Shown one piece after another: positions 9,287 through 17,834 of a DNA stretch of 64,000 nucleotides. Location of the stretch: assembly GCA_002731695.1 (NCBI GenBank), contig PCCK01000091.1, forward strand, positions 27,790 through 91,789. The letters are read 5' to 3'. Both the position numbers and the translations under genes were made by a program. Under the pieces are notes generated by a model. It worked only from the letters and a program-made list of their open reading frames with translations. It had not been told where the DNA came from and ran no database searches. The DNA comes from Porticoccaceae bacterium. GTDB taxonomy: Bacteria; Pseudomonadota; Gammaproteobacteria; Pseudomonadales; Porticoccaceae. The stretch's first letter is position 1. The number at the start of each line of letters is the position of its first letter.

Positions 9287-9895
9287 TCATAAGCCCTGTG
9301 CAAACTTGGGAATCCCGAGTACTGTATAAAACTTTTTACGTCTCGCTGCGAGCGCTCTACAGTGAACCCACAAAGTGCTGCAAAAATAATACCCTCCCTT
9401 ATCGGCACGATTGACGGCCGCCGCGACAAGCTTAATATTATTTAAACGGTCAGACTGGGGATTAAAAACCTTAGAAATACTAGCGAGCTCGCCCGGCGCT
9501 CGAACGCCGTCGTTAGCGGATACTGCGCAAACATTACAAAGTTGAATGACGATTAGATACGCCCAAAAGTTGGCAAAAGTCGCAAGACCGAGATCATATA
9601 TCGCGTATCCACTCCTCAGTTTTACTGTCACCGATTCGTAGATTAATTCACTGTCTGCGTCCTTTGAAATATGCGTACCAGTCAAGAAATGTAACCCAAT
9701 AAATGAAATCGCATAATCGCTCTCGTGAGATCCGCCAACTACCTTATGTCTTAACCCCAAACCACAAATGAGTTCAGTGGCACTTGGTAGCAAAGATACA
9801 ATTCTCATAATATGTCTCCAACGAGTGGGGCGGATGCTTACTCTCTTGTTATTTTCTTCTCCAATCAAAAATACGCATGGTTCATTCAACAACAC
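9287..9895 (-). pseudogene. degraded BtuF-like cobalamin-binding protein (N-terminal lobe only)
   Basis: MRIVSLLPSATELICGLGLRHKVVGGSHESDY (from ATG 9808) and LIVIQLCNVCAVSANDVR-like blocks match the long BtuF-like family; intervening and C-terminal sequence is divergent and the C-terminal lobe is absent; an intact btuF exists downstream. Confidence 0.6.
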
Positions 9896-9921
9896 TCACC
9901 GTTCATTTATAATTTTTTAAA

Positions 9922-11820
9922 CTAGAGGCTATAACGAAGCCCCATGCTAGCGCCAAAACCTAAAGTTTGATAACCAAAAACCTCCTCATAATCCTCATCT
10001 AACACATTGTCTAGATTGACATAAATTTCAAACTTATCATTTACAACATAATTGATGTTGAGGTTCAGCAAAGTATGATCTTCCATCGTAACCACCTGAG
10101 ATGATTCAGGATAAGGTGGAAAAAAAACATCAGTCTGATCTCCAGTAAACTGAAGATTAATGTTTAGGGAGAGATTTTCAGTCGCCTCCCAGCTGAGATT
10201 GCCGCTCGCAATATTCTTTGGCCTTCTTACTTCGTCAGCGGAGTCTGCATCCTTTGAATGAGTATATGTGTATGCAGAAGAGATTGAAAAAGAATCCCAA
10301 ATGTTAGCAACAAAACTCAACTCAAAGCCCCTCCGCTCACTCTTTGCATCCATATTGCCTGATGTGAAGGAAAAAATCGTTGGATCATAAACAAATCCGT
10401 CTATCTCATTCGCCAGTTCACTATCAAATATGGTTGCGGATAACGTCACATTATCATCTGACAGTTGTGAATCAAATCCCAGCTCCCAACTTCTAGACTT
10501 CTCTGGAACAAGATTTGGGTTACCAATAAAGTTAGTGTAATAACCAAACCTCTCAGTGAAGGTAGGATTCTTTATCGCCGTACCTAAAGCGCCCCTGACG
10601 CGAGTTTGATCCGTTAACCGATAAGTGGTCTCAGCTCTGAACGTCTTTGCACTATCAAATTCAGAGTTTTTTTCGCTACGCCCACTTACTGCAATAGTCA
10701 ATCGATCATTGATATCTGTGCGATATTCAACCGCCAAGCTATCGGTGTCACGCTCTCTATCCTGATTTACATCTCCCCACGGATCATCTCCGCGTTGCAT
10801 CCAGTCCTCCTGATCGCGTTCTGCAAGGAAAGAAAGTGTTCTAGTTCCGTCTGCAAATGAAACAGAACCGACATATTGATATTGGTGTTTACTGGAGGCG
10901 GTGATATTCCCCTCTACACCATCAGTAAATGCTGAATTATCATTTGTTGATCTTGAAATCAAGAATTTGTGCCGCCACGAACCATGAAAAGGAGAGTAAT
11001 CTATTTGTAATCGCCTTGTGCTATTGTCAAAACTTGAGTGTCTATCTCGGTCTTCAACGAGGCCATCATAGTCATCATCAGCATCATACTGGTTCATGCC
11101 ATCTGACTCTCGAACCGAGAGCGAAACACTTAATTTTTCATTTATTTTTGCTCCCGTTTTTAAAGTGAGCGTTGTATTTTTGTAACCATCTTTCTCATTA
11201 CCCGAGCGAGCTATGTTGCCGCCATGTGACTCAACATGACCCAGCCCAAGACGAACATCAAAGTCTGACTTTTTGAGGCCTAAATTGAACCCGCTGTGCT
11301 GTGTAGACCTACTACCTCGCTCCAAAAACAATCCAAAACCGGTCTTTTCGGCACTGGGAGTAATGATGTTTACGACGCCGGCTATTGCGTCACTACCTCG
11401 CAATGAGCTCTGAGGACCGCGAATTATTTCAATTCTTTCTATATCGGTTGCAGTCACCGTTGCCCAACTGAACTCATCACTCTGAGATGGATCATTGGCT
11501 TCGACCCCATCAATTAATACTAATAGGTGATTGGCTTCTGCACCGCGAACACGTACTTGAGTCTGAGAACCTAAGACACCTACGCGGCTCACAGAAAAAC
11601 CGGGAACGTCTCTCAAAAGATCAGTTATGCCAACAGATTTACGATTTTGTAGCTGTTCTCTGCTCAGAATACTTACTGAATTACCTGATCGTGATCTCAG
11701 AATAGGCGTTAATGACGCGGTGACCACGACTTCTTCAATATCATCATTGGTGTTTGAAATTAACGGTAAACTTATGAGAAGTCCCGCCAGCATCATTGCT
11801 GAAGCACATATATTTTTCAT
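9922..11820 (-). CDS. btuB: TonB-dependent vitamin B12 outer-membrane receptor BtuB
   Basis: TonB-box-like DDIEEVVVTAS, plug domain GITDLLRDVPGFSVSRVG...QTQVRVRGAEANHLLVLIDGVEANDP, RIEIIRGPQSSLRGSDAIAGVVNIIT; C-terminal beta strand LGFGASMGLRYSL; downstream of cobalamin riboswitch. Confidence 0.92.
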   Translation of the reverse strand: MKNICASAMMLAGLLISLPLISNTNDDIEEVVVTASLTPILRSRSGNSVSILSREQLQNRKSVGITDLLRDVPGFSVSRVGVLGSQTQVRVRGAEANHLLVLIDGVEANDPSQSDEFSWATVTATDIERIEIIRGPQSSLRGSDAIAGVVNIITPSAEKTGFGLFLERGSRSTQHSGFNLGLKKSDFDVRLGLGHVESHGGNIARSGNEKDGYKNTTLTLKTGAKINEKLSVSLSVRESDGMNQYDADDDYDGLVEDRDRHSSFDNSTRRLQIDYSPFHGSWRHKFLISRSTNDNSAFTDGVEGNITASSKHQYQYVGSVSFADGTRTLSFLAERDQEDWMQRGDDPWGDVNQDRERDTDSLAVEYRTDINDRLTIAVSGRSEKNSEFDSAKTFRAETTYRLTDQTRVRGALGTAIKNPTFTERFGYYTNFIGNPNLVPEKSRSWELGFDSQLSDDNVTLSATIFDSELANEIDGFVYDPTIFSFTSGNMDAKSERRGFELSFVANIWDSFSISSAYTYTHSKDADSADEVRRPKNIASGNLSWEATENLSLNINLQFTGDQTDVFFPPYPESSQVVTMEDHTLLNLNINYVVNDKFEIYVNLDNVLDEDYEEVFGYQTLGFGASMGLRYSL

Positions 11821-11934
11821 TATAATCTAGCACCCTCACACTCGCCCCGAGTGAAACTTGAGTTTTCAAGGGTGACAGCGCGAGGGGACGGACAAGTTCG
11901 TCGCGACTACACACAACCACACCCCGCGGTTTGT

Positions 11935-12150
11935 GTTAATGACGAAAAGGCCGGTCTCCGGACTCATAAGTGGGAGTAAACCCTACCTGATATCCTTCCC
12001 ACGCCATTTGCGCAGTGGCACTACTACCAGGTATTCTTATCTACCGTTGCGGGGGCAGTGTCGGATTTGCAGCACATTTTTATATACAGCGCACCAACTT
12101 CCCGTTTCACTGATTACTACACGCTAGAAGCCAACGTAAGCTATCAAAAC
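11935..12150 (-). ncRNA. cobalamin riboswitch (AdoCbl-type), upstream of btuB
   Basis: Minus strand contains the conserved blocks GGGAAGTTGGTGCG...GCAAATCCGACACTGCCCCCGCAACGGTA...GCCACTGCGCAAATGGCGTGGGAAGG...GAGTCCGGAGACCGGCC (B12 box); boundaries approximate. Confidence 0.93.
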
Positions 12151-12233
12151 CTTCCGTCAAAACAGTGTATTCAGAGTAAGTGGGATAACACTGACTGTCA
12201 ATCAAAATCCGCCATTACCCGTGAAGTAGTAAA

Positions 12234-13601
12234 TTAAAATAAAGCCTCAATAGCTTGAGTAATCCGCTGCACAGGAGTCACTTGCATACCTAATATTGGG
12301 CTCTTTGGTGCGTTTTTGGCAGGGACAATCGCGCGTCTGAAACCATGCTTCACCGCCTCTCTTAAACGTTCTTGCCCGTTTGTAACAGGTCGAATCTCAC
12401 CGGACAATCCGACCTCCCCAAATACCACTAAGTCGTCAGGTAACGACTTATTCCTAAAGCTAGAAACTACCGAAAGAATTAAAGGCAAGTCGGCGCTAGT
12501 TTCAAGAACTTTTACACCTCCGACAATATTTACAAACACGTCTTTATCTCCCACCATTATTCCGCCGTGCCGGTGCAATACTGCCAGCAACATCGACAGA
12601 CGGTTTTGATCTAGTCCAACAGTTACGCGACGAGGATTCGCTAAATGACTGTCATCGACCAGCGACTGTAGCTCTACTAAAAGTGGCCTTGTGCCCTCCC
12701 AAACACTCATAACAACACTACCCGAGGAAACCTCATTGTCGCGCTGTAAAAAAATCGCAGACGGGTTAGCAACCTCTATTAGACCTTTTGAGGTCATCGC
12801 AAATATACCAAGTTCATTAACTGCACCAAAACGATTTTTTTGGCCTCTCAGTGTCCGGAAATGAGTGCCAGTCGAACTCTCCAGCACAAGTGAGCAATCA
12901 ATCATATGCTCAAGTACCTTGGGTCCCGCGAGTGAGCCATCTTTAGTCACATGCCCGACTAAAATTAGTACCGTACCTGTCTTCTTGGCGAAACGAACAA
13001 GCATCGCAGCACTTTCTCGCACCTGAGAGACACTCCCGGGCGCCGAACTTATCTCATCGAGATGCATTACTTGAATTGAATCAACCACCAAAATTTTTGG
13101 GTTCTGTTTTTCAGCTACAAAACAAAGCTGTTCCACAGAGGTCTCTGCCATGATCTGTAATCTTTCATTTCTCAAACCAAGTCGATCTGCGCGCATTGCA
13201 ATCTGTTGAGGAGATTCCTCTCCAGTTACATAGAGCGCGCTTTGAGCTTTTGAAATTTTACATAAAGCTTGTAATAAAAGTGTGCTCTTGCCCGCTCCAG
13301 GCTCACCACCAACGAGAATGCATGATCCAGACACTAGCCCTCCGCCTAAAACCAAATCTAATTCACTCATGCCGGTCACTATTCGAGGTATTTCATGTAG
13401 ATCTATAGCACTGAGCGATCTGATTTCGTTGTCGCTTGCTCCCGCGAAGCCAATCGATGTTGCTGGGCGCTTACTCTCGGACATCCCTATACGCAATTCG
13501 GACAAAGTATTCCATGCCTTGCATTCAACACACTGGCCCTGCCATTTGCGGTAGTCAGCACCGCAGTCATTGCATACAAAAGCTGTCTTGTGTTTTTTCA
13601 C
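12234..13601 (-). CDS. radA: DNA repair protein RadA
   Basis: N-terminal zinc finger FVCNDCGADYRKWQGQCVECKAWNT, GGEPGAGKSTLL Walker A, Lon-like C-terminal domain; start may lie slightly upstream. Confidence 0.95.
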   Translation of the reverse strand: MKKHKTAFVCNDCGADYRKWQGQCVECKAWNTLSELRIGMSESKRPATSIGFAGASDNEIRSLSAIDLHEIPRIVTGMSELDLVLGGGLVSGSCILVGGEPGAGKSTLLLQALCKISKAQSALYVTGEESPQQIAMRADRLGLRNERLQIMAETSVEQLCFVAEKQNPKILVVDSIQVMHLDEISSAPGSVSQVRESAAMLVRFAKKTGTVLILVGHVTKDGSLAGPKVLEHMIDCSLVLESSTGTHFRTLRGQKNRFGAVNELGIFAMTSKGLIEVANPSAIFLQRDNEVSSGSVVMSVWEGTRPLLVELQSLVDDSHLANPRRVTVGLDQNRLSMLLAVLHRHGGIMVGDKDVFVNIVGGVKVLETSADLPLILSVVSSFRNKSLPDDLVVFGEVGLSGEIRPVTNGQERLREAVKHGFRRAIVPAKNAPKSPILGMQVTPVQRITQAIEALF

Positions 13602-13782
13602 TGTTGCAGAATACCAATCTTGTAGCGCATTTTAATTCCAACGCGGGTTAATCATAATAAGCTGTTTTTATATACAGTTTTTTACCCTTTGTCAAAATCC
13701 CCTCACTCAAAATATCACTGCAATTTATCTCACAGGTCTTGCTTTTTGCAGTTGTGATTTGTAAGCCATCTGCTAAAGTTGC

Positions 13783-14907
13783 GTGATGTCGTTAATACCC
13801 GAAAAACAGATTGTTATCTCGCCAACATTAGCCGCGACCATCGGTTTACAAGAAACTATTATGTTGCAGCTTTTACAAGAATGTAAAATGCACTCATCAC
13901 CACAGGTCCACGGTGGGTTGCAATGGACTGACGTGCATCTGAAACAACTATCAAAACTTGCGCCATTCTGGAGCAAAACTGAAATTCATCGCCTTTCGTT
14001 TAATTTAGCTGAAAAAGGAGTCATCATTCTAAAAAATGATCTGAACAATGACGAGCAAGCATTGTGCTTTGCATTCAATGAACCAGTAACTGAGATTCGC
14101 AGTAATGTTTCTAAAAACAATTACAGCGTAAAGGAAAACAAAGCAACATCAGCGCGTGCAGGTCTTATTGACAACGACTGGCACCCCAGTGAAGACGCCC
14201 TTAGACAGCTCTCTCAACTTGGAGCAACAAGAGAATTTGCTCTGCAACAGGTACCTCAATTTGTTGCGTATTGGCGCGATAAAAAAGTACCCAGATATAG
14301 TTGGGAATCTAAGTACTTGAAAGAGGTTTGGCGTCAGTGGCAAAAACTGGAAGCAAGTAACCAACTACGTAGTCAACAGATAGCGATCGACCGAGAATGG
14401 CGTCCCTCCGAAGATGCAATGCAAATACTCACAGACAAAGGTGGTATAAGCGCTAATTTTGTGGAAGATGCCGTACCAGAATTTATTCTTTATTGGCGAG
14501 AACGAGGTGATGTATCAAACACTTGGGACACGAAGTTTATACACCATGTGAGAAGACAGTGGCAGTTCTTTGTCGGTATGACGGAACGAGAACTTCAGCC
14601 TAAACCAATCACTTCAGCGTGGCGTCCAAAGGAATCAGTATATGATGTCCTAAATATGGCTAATATAGATCGTCAATTTGCAGAAGCATTATTACCTGAA
14701 TTCATTTTATATTGGCAAGAAAATGGAGCGTTGCAAAGCTCATGGAGCACGAAATTTTTACAATATGTCAAAGGACAATGGGCAAGAGAGAGCCCGACAA
14801 AATCATTGGAAAACGGCTATGAAAGACAAATCAAAAATGATCGAAAAGGTCGTCTCAGAGATCGAAGCATCATCGACGCACTATCAGACAGAAGCTGGGC
14901 CACCTGA
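13783..14907 (+). CDS. DnaT-like protein with three tandem DnaT-like (ssDNA-binding) domains
   Basis: Three repeats: DNDWHPSEDALRQLSQLGATREFALQQVPQFVAYWRDKKVPRYSWESKYLKEVWRQW; DREWRPSEDAMQILTDKGGISANFVEDAVPEFILYWRERGDVSNTWDTKFIHHVRRQW; TSAWRPKESVYDVLNMANIDRQFAEALLPEFILYWQENGALQSSWSTKFLQYVKGQW. Confidence 0.85.
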   Translation: MMSLIPEKQIVISPTLAATIGLQETIMLQLLQECKMHSSPQVHGGLQWTDVHLKQLSKLAPFWSKTEIHRLSFNLAEKGVIILKNDLNNDEQALCFAFNEPVTEIRSNVSKNNYSVKENKATSARAGLIDNDWHPSEDALRQLSQLGATREFALQQVPQFVAYWRDKKVPRYSWESKYLKEVWRQWQKLEASNQLRSQQIAIDREWRPSEDAMQILTDKGGISANFVEDAVPEFILYWRERGDVSNTWDTKFIHHVRRQWQFFVGMTERELQPKPITSAWRPKESVYDVLNMANIDRQFAEALLPEFILYWQENGALQSSWSTKFLQYVKGQWARESPTKSLENGYERQIKNDRKGRLRDRSIIDALSDRSWAT

Positions 14908-15484
14908 GAAGGAGAGAAATCAGTTAGACCGAATTGATGCAGTGAATCAAATATTCGCTCTTTTTCGACTCAATTATCATAATCAATACTACAGCGCTTT
15001 TGGCGACAATCCTAACTCCGAGAATTTGGCTAAGAAGCTTTGGCTTGACACTTTGGATAACTTTTCATCGGAAACCATTTACCTGGCAGCACGAAATGTT
15101 ATCGCTGAAAGTGAGTATCTTCCAACGCTCAACAGAATGATTACTGAGTGCCGAAAACTTGTTTTCTTCCCAGGATTGCCAGACCCACGCCAAGCCTACT
15201 TGGAAGCTTGCAACAAAAATAGTCCAAAAATACAGCAGACTTGGTCTCACGCTATTGTGTATTTAGCTGGGAGAGATTGCGGTTGGTTTTATCTAGCCAA
15301 AACTCCAGAATATCAAGCATTGACGGAATTCAAAAAAGTATACGCAAAATACTCTAATGGATTACAGACGGGAGAGACCTACAACATCTCGAACGCAAAC
15401 CCAAAAACGATTTCAAAGTTCCAAGTTCCCAACAAGGCAGAAGCAAAAAAACATCTAACTAGTATAAAAGAAATGTTCGATTAA
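14819..15484 (+). CDS. phage lambda P-like replication protein (putative helicase loader)
   Basis: ORF track begins at 14678 but in-frame ATG 14819 (MKDKSKMIEKVVSEIEASS) is the more plausible start; LPTLNRMITECRKL...PDPRQAYLEACNKNSPKIQQTWSHAIVYLAGRDCGWFYLAKTPEYQALTEFKKVY resembles the replication protein P family. Confidence 0.65.
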   Translation: MKDKSKMIEKVVSEIEASSTHYQTEAGPPEKERNQLDRIDAVNQIFALFRLNYHNQYYSAFGDNPNSENLAKKLWLDTLDNFSSETIYLAARNVIAESEYLPTLNRMITECRKLVFFPGLPDPRQAYLEACNKNSPKIQQTWSHAIVYLAGRDCGWFYLAKTPEYQALTEFKKVYAKYSNGLQTGETYNISNANPKTISKFQVPNKAEAKKHLTSIKEMFD

Positions 15485-15523
15485 CGGTTGAAATAAAAAA
15501 TCCTAGTATTGGCTGACAATTAA

Positions 15524-17278
15524 TTGATAAGAAATCCTACAGCGCGGCGCATGGCAAAAACAATCCTCAATGGCTTCCGTAGCTATTTTGCCGATCACTT
15601 AAATGCGACCCTAAGTGCTAAAGCGCGATTTGAAAAGGCTGATTGGACAGGCACGCAAAGGGCAAATGCAGATCGACTAGAGCTTTACACTGATAAAATC
15701 AATCAGACTGTGCAATATTTGGGTATGGTCACCAATAAAGATTTAGCCAAGTTGGATCTTTGGCGTGAAGCCAAGGTCGCCTATACTCAACTAGTTTTTA
15801 ATTTTCCAAATTTTGAAATAGCCGAGACATTTTTTAATTCTGTATTCAGCCATATCCTTGATCACGACAAAATTGCCGAAGACGTTGTGTTCGTGGGTTC
15901 TTCTCAAGCTATCGAGGCACCGGAATCAGAGTACAGTATATTCATACGTTACAATGGAAATAATTACCGCGACACGTTTCATCAAATCTTATCGGAATCA
16001 GAGTTTTCTCTTCCTCGGGAAAATATAGCCCTTGATCTCGATAATATTATGGCAGCATTCAACCGAGAGGTAGCCCCAAAACTTGTTAGGCGCGAAGAAA
16101 ATATAAACTTTGACATACTTGAGTCTATCTTCTACCGGAGTAAGGCAGCATACATTGTGGGTCGTATCGTCGATGGCGAAAATGTATTCCCCATGGCGTT
16201 AGTGATACTCAATAATGAACACGGACATGTTTTTGTTGACACCGCTCTTTTTAACGTAGATGAATTGAGCGTAGTGTTCAGTTTTACTAGAAACCACTTC
16301 ATGGTCGACGCGCCCCTCCCTTACCAGTATGCACATTTTTTAAAAAATTTAATGCCAAATAAATTGGATCATGAAATTTATAATAGTCTTGGTTTCCCCA
16401 AACATGCAAAAACAGAATTTTATCGCCAACTAATTCAACACCTAGAGCAGTCCAATGACACCTTTATAATTGCACCCGGTATAAAGGGTATGGTCATGTC
16501 AGTATTCACTCTACCTTCGTACAATATTGTATTTAAGATAATAAAAGATAGATTCGATCCTCCCAAAGAGGTTACTCATGATATCGTTCGCCAAAAGTAC
16601 CACATGGTATCTCGACACGATCGCATAGGACGCATGGCAGATACACAGGAATTTAATAACCTTATTTTCCCAATCCAAAGGTTTTCGAAGACGTTGTTAG
16701 CAGAATTGGAAAATGTAGCAAATTCTCAAATTGAACTGCGTGGAGATCAGTTGCTCATCAAACATCTTTACATTGAACGCTACATGACGCCATTGAATAT
16801 ATTCCTCAATAACGCCTCAAACCAAGAGATCCGGAGTGTAATGGAAGAGTATGGTAACTGCATCAAACAACTAGCCGCCGCCAATATATTCCCCGGTGAT
16901 ATGCCTCTTAAGAACTTTGGTGTTACTCGTCATGGTAGAGTAGTTTTCTATGATTACGATGAAATCATCCCTCTTACGGAATGCAACTTTCGAAAAATTC
17001 CACAAGCAATGAATTCAGAAGATGAGTTGAGAGCTGATGCCTGGTTTTCAGTGGGTGATTCAGACATTTTTCCTGAGGAATTCAGGCTATTTTTTTCAGG
17101 CAACAAAGAGGCAAGAAGGATCTTTGAAGAAATGCACAGTGATCTTTATGAGATATGTTTTTGGAAAAATTTACAAAAAAAAATAAACGAAGGGTACATC
17201 ATCGATGTGTTCCCTTACCGACGTTCAAAACGATTTAAGCAAAAAATGCTATCAGATTTCGAAGTTTTTACCGATTAA
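15524..17278 (+). CDS. aceK: isocitrate dehydrogenase kinase/phosphatase AceK
   Basis: AceK-like throughout, e.g. APGIKGMVMSVFTLPSYNIVFKIIKDRFDPPKEVTHDIVRQKYHMVSRHDRIGRMADTQEFNNL, DYDEIIPLTECNFR; TTG start at 15524, or ATG 15551. Confidence 0.95.
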   Translation: MIRNPTARRMAKTILNGFRSYFADHLNATLSAKARFEKADWTGTQRANADRLELYTDKINQTVQYLGMVTNKDLAKLDLWREAKVAYTQLVFNFPNFEIAETFFNSVFSHILDHDKIAEDVVFVGSSQAIEAPESEYSIFIRYNGNNYRDTFHQILSESEFSLPRENIALDLDNIMAAFNREVAPKLVRREENINFDILESIFYRSKAAYIVGRIVDGENVFPMALVILNNEHGHVFVDTALFNVDELSVVFSFTRNHFMVDAPLPYQYAHFLKNLMPNKLDHEIYNSLGFPKHAKTEFYRQLIQHLEQSNDTFIIAPGIKGMVMSVFTLPSYNIVFKIIKDRFDPPKEVTHDIVRQKYHMVSRHDRIGRMADTQEFNNLIFPIQRFSKTLLAELENVANSQIELRGDQLLIKHLYIERYMTPLNIFLNNASNQEIRSVMEEYGNCIKQLAAANIFPGDMPLKNFGVTRHGRVVFYDYDEIIPLTECNFRKIPQAMNSEDELRADAWFSVGDSDIFPEEFRLFFSGNKEARRIFEEMHSDLYEICFWKNLQKKINEGYIIDVFPYRRSKRFKQKMLSDFEVFTD

Positions 17279-17309
17279 AAAAAAATTGACACGCCCATCC
17301 TCAAATCGA

Positions 17310-17834
17310 TCAGAGTCCAGGATATGCTATCCTCGTTGTGTGGTCATCAAACCTCAGCACAACCGCATCAACCGCGATTGACTCTATCATCCAATTTGAG
17401 TCAACTAAATCACCAACTCTCAACGCTCTATCATCAATAAAAACTCGGTTAGATTTCGATCCATCGCTCAAGAAAATGCTGCCAGTTATTAGAATATTTG
17501 GAACAGATGGCAACATAATCTTGGAGCTGTTTTCGGTATGCACGCCAGCCCTTAACGTCGTTTCGGGTGCAAACCCATCCGGCAAGAACGCTGCAGTTGT
17601 ATCAACTATCTCGTCATCTAATAAACCGTCTTTCAAAGTGACAGAAACTAAAATCAAAACTCCTAAACAACAAATTATTAGTACCAAGCTGATTTGAAAA
17701 ATTAATTTTTTACTGGTTATCGGAGTTATGTTGTTAAGCTCCCAAACAGGGCTAGTAAAATCCTCAATTTCAAACTTTTCGTCGCGTAGACGATCACGCT
17801 CAGCTTTTTTCAATGCATCCAGAATAAACGACAT
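17310..17834 (-). CDS. gspB: general secretion pathway protein B (GspB-like)
   Basis: MSFILDALKKAERDR N-terminus, single TM segment, C-terminal GspB-like domain ITGSIFLSDGSKSNRVFIDDRALRVGD; immediately follows gspA. Confidence 0.85.
   Translation of the reverse strand: MSFILDALKKAERDRLRDEKFEIEDFTSPVWELNNITPITSKKLIFQISLVLIICCLGVLILVSVTLKDGLLDDEIVDTTAAFLPDGFAPETTLRAGVHTENSSKIMLPSVPNILITGSIFLSDGSKSNRVFIDDRALRVGDLVDSNWMIESIAVDAVVLRFDDHTTRIAYPGL

Noticed and set aside
9202-9414. 70-aa plus-strand ORF opposite the BtuF-like pseudogene
   Set aside because: Antisense to degraded gene, no similarity recognised
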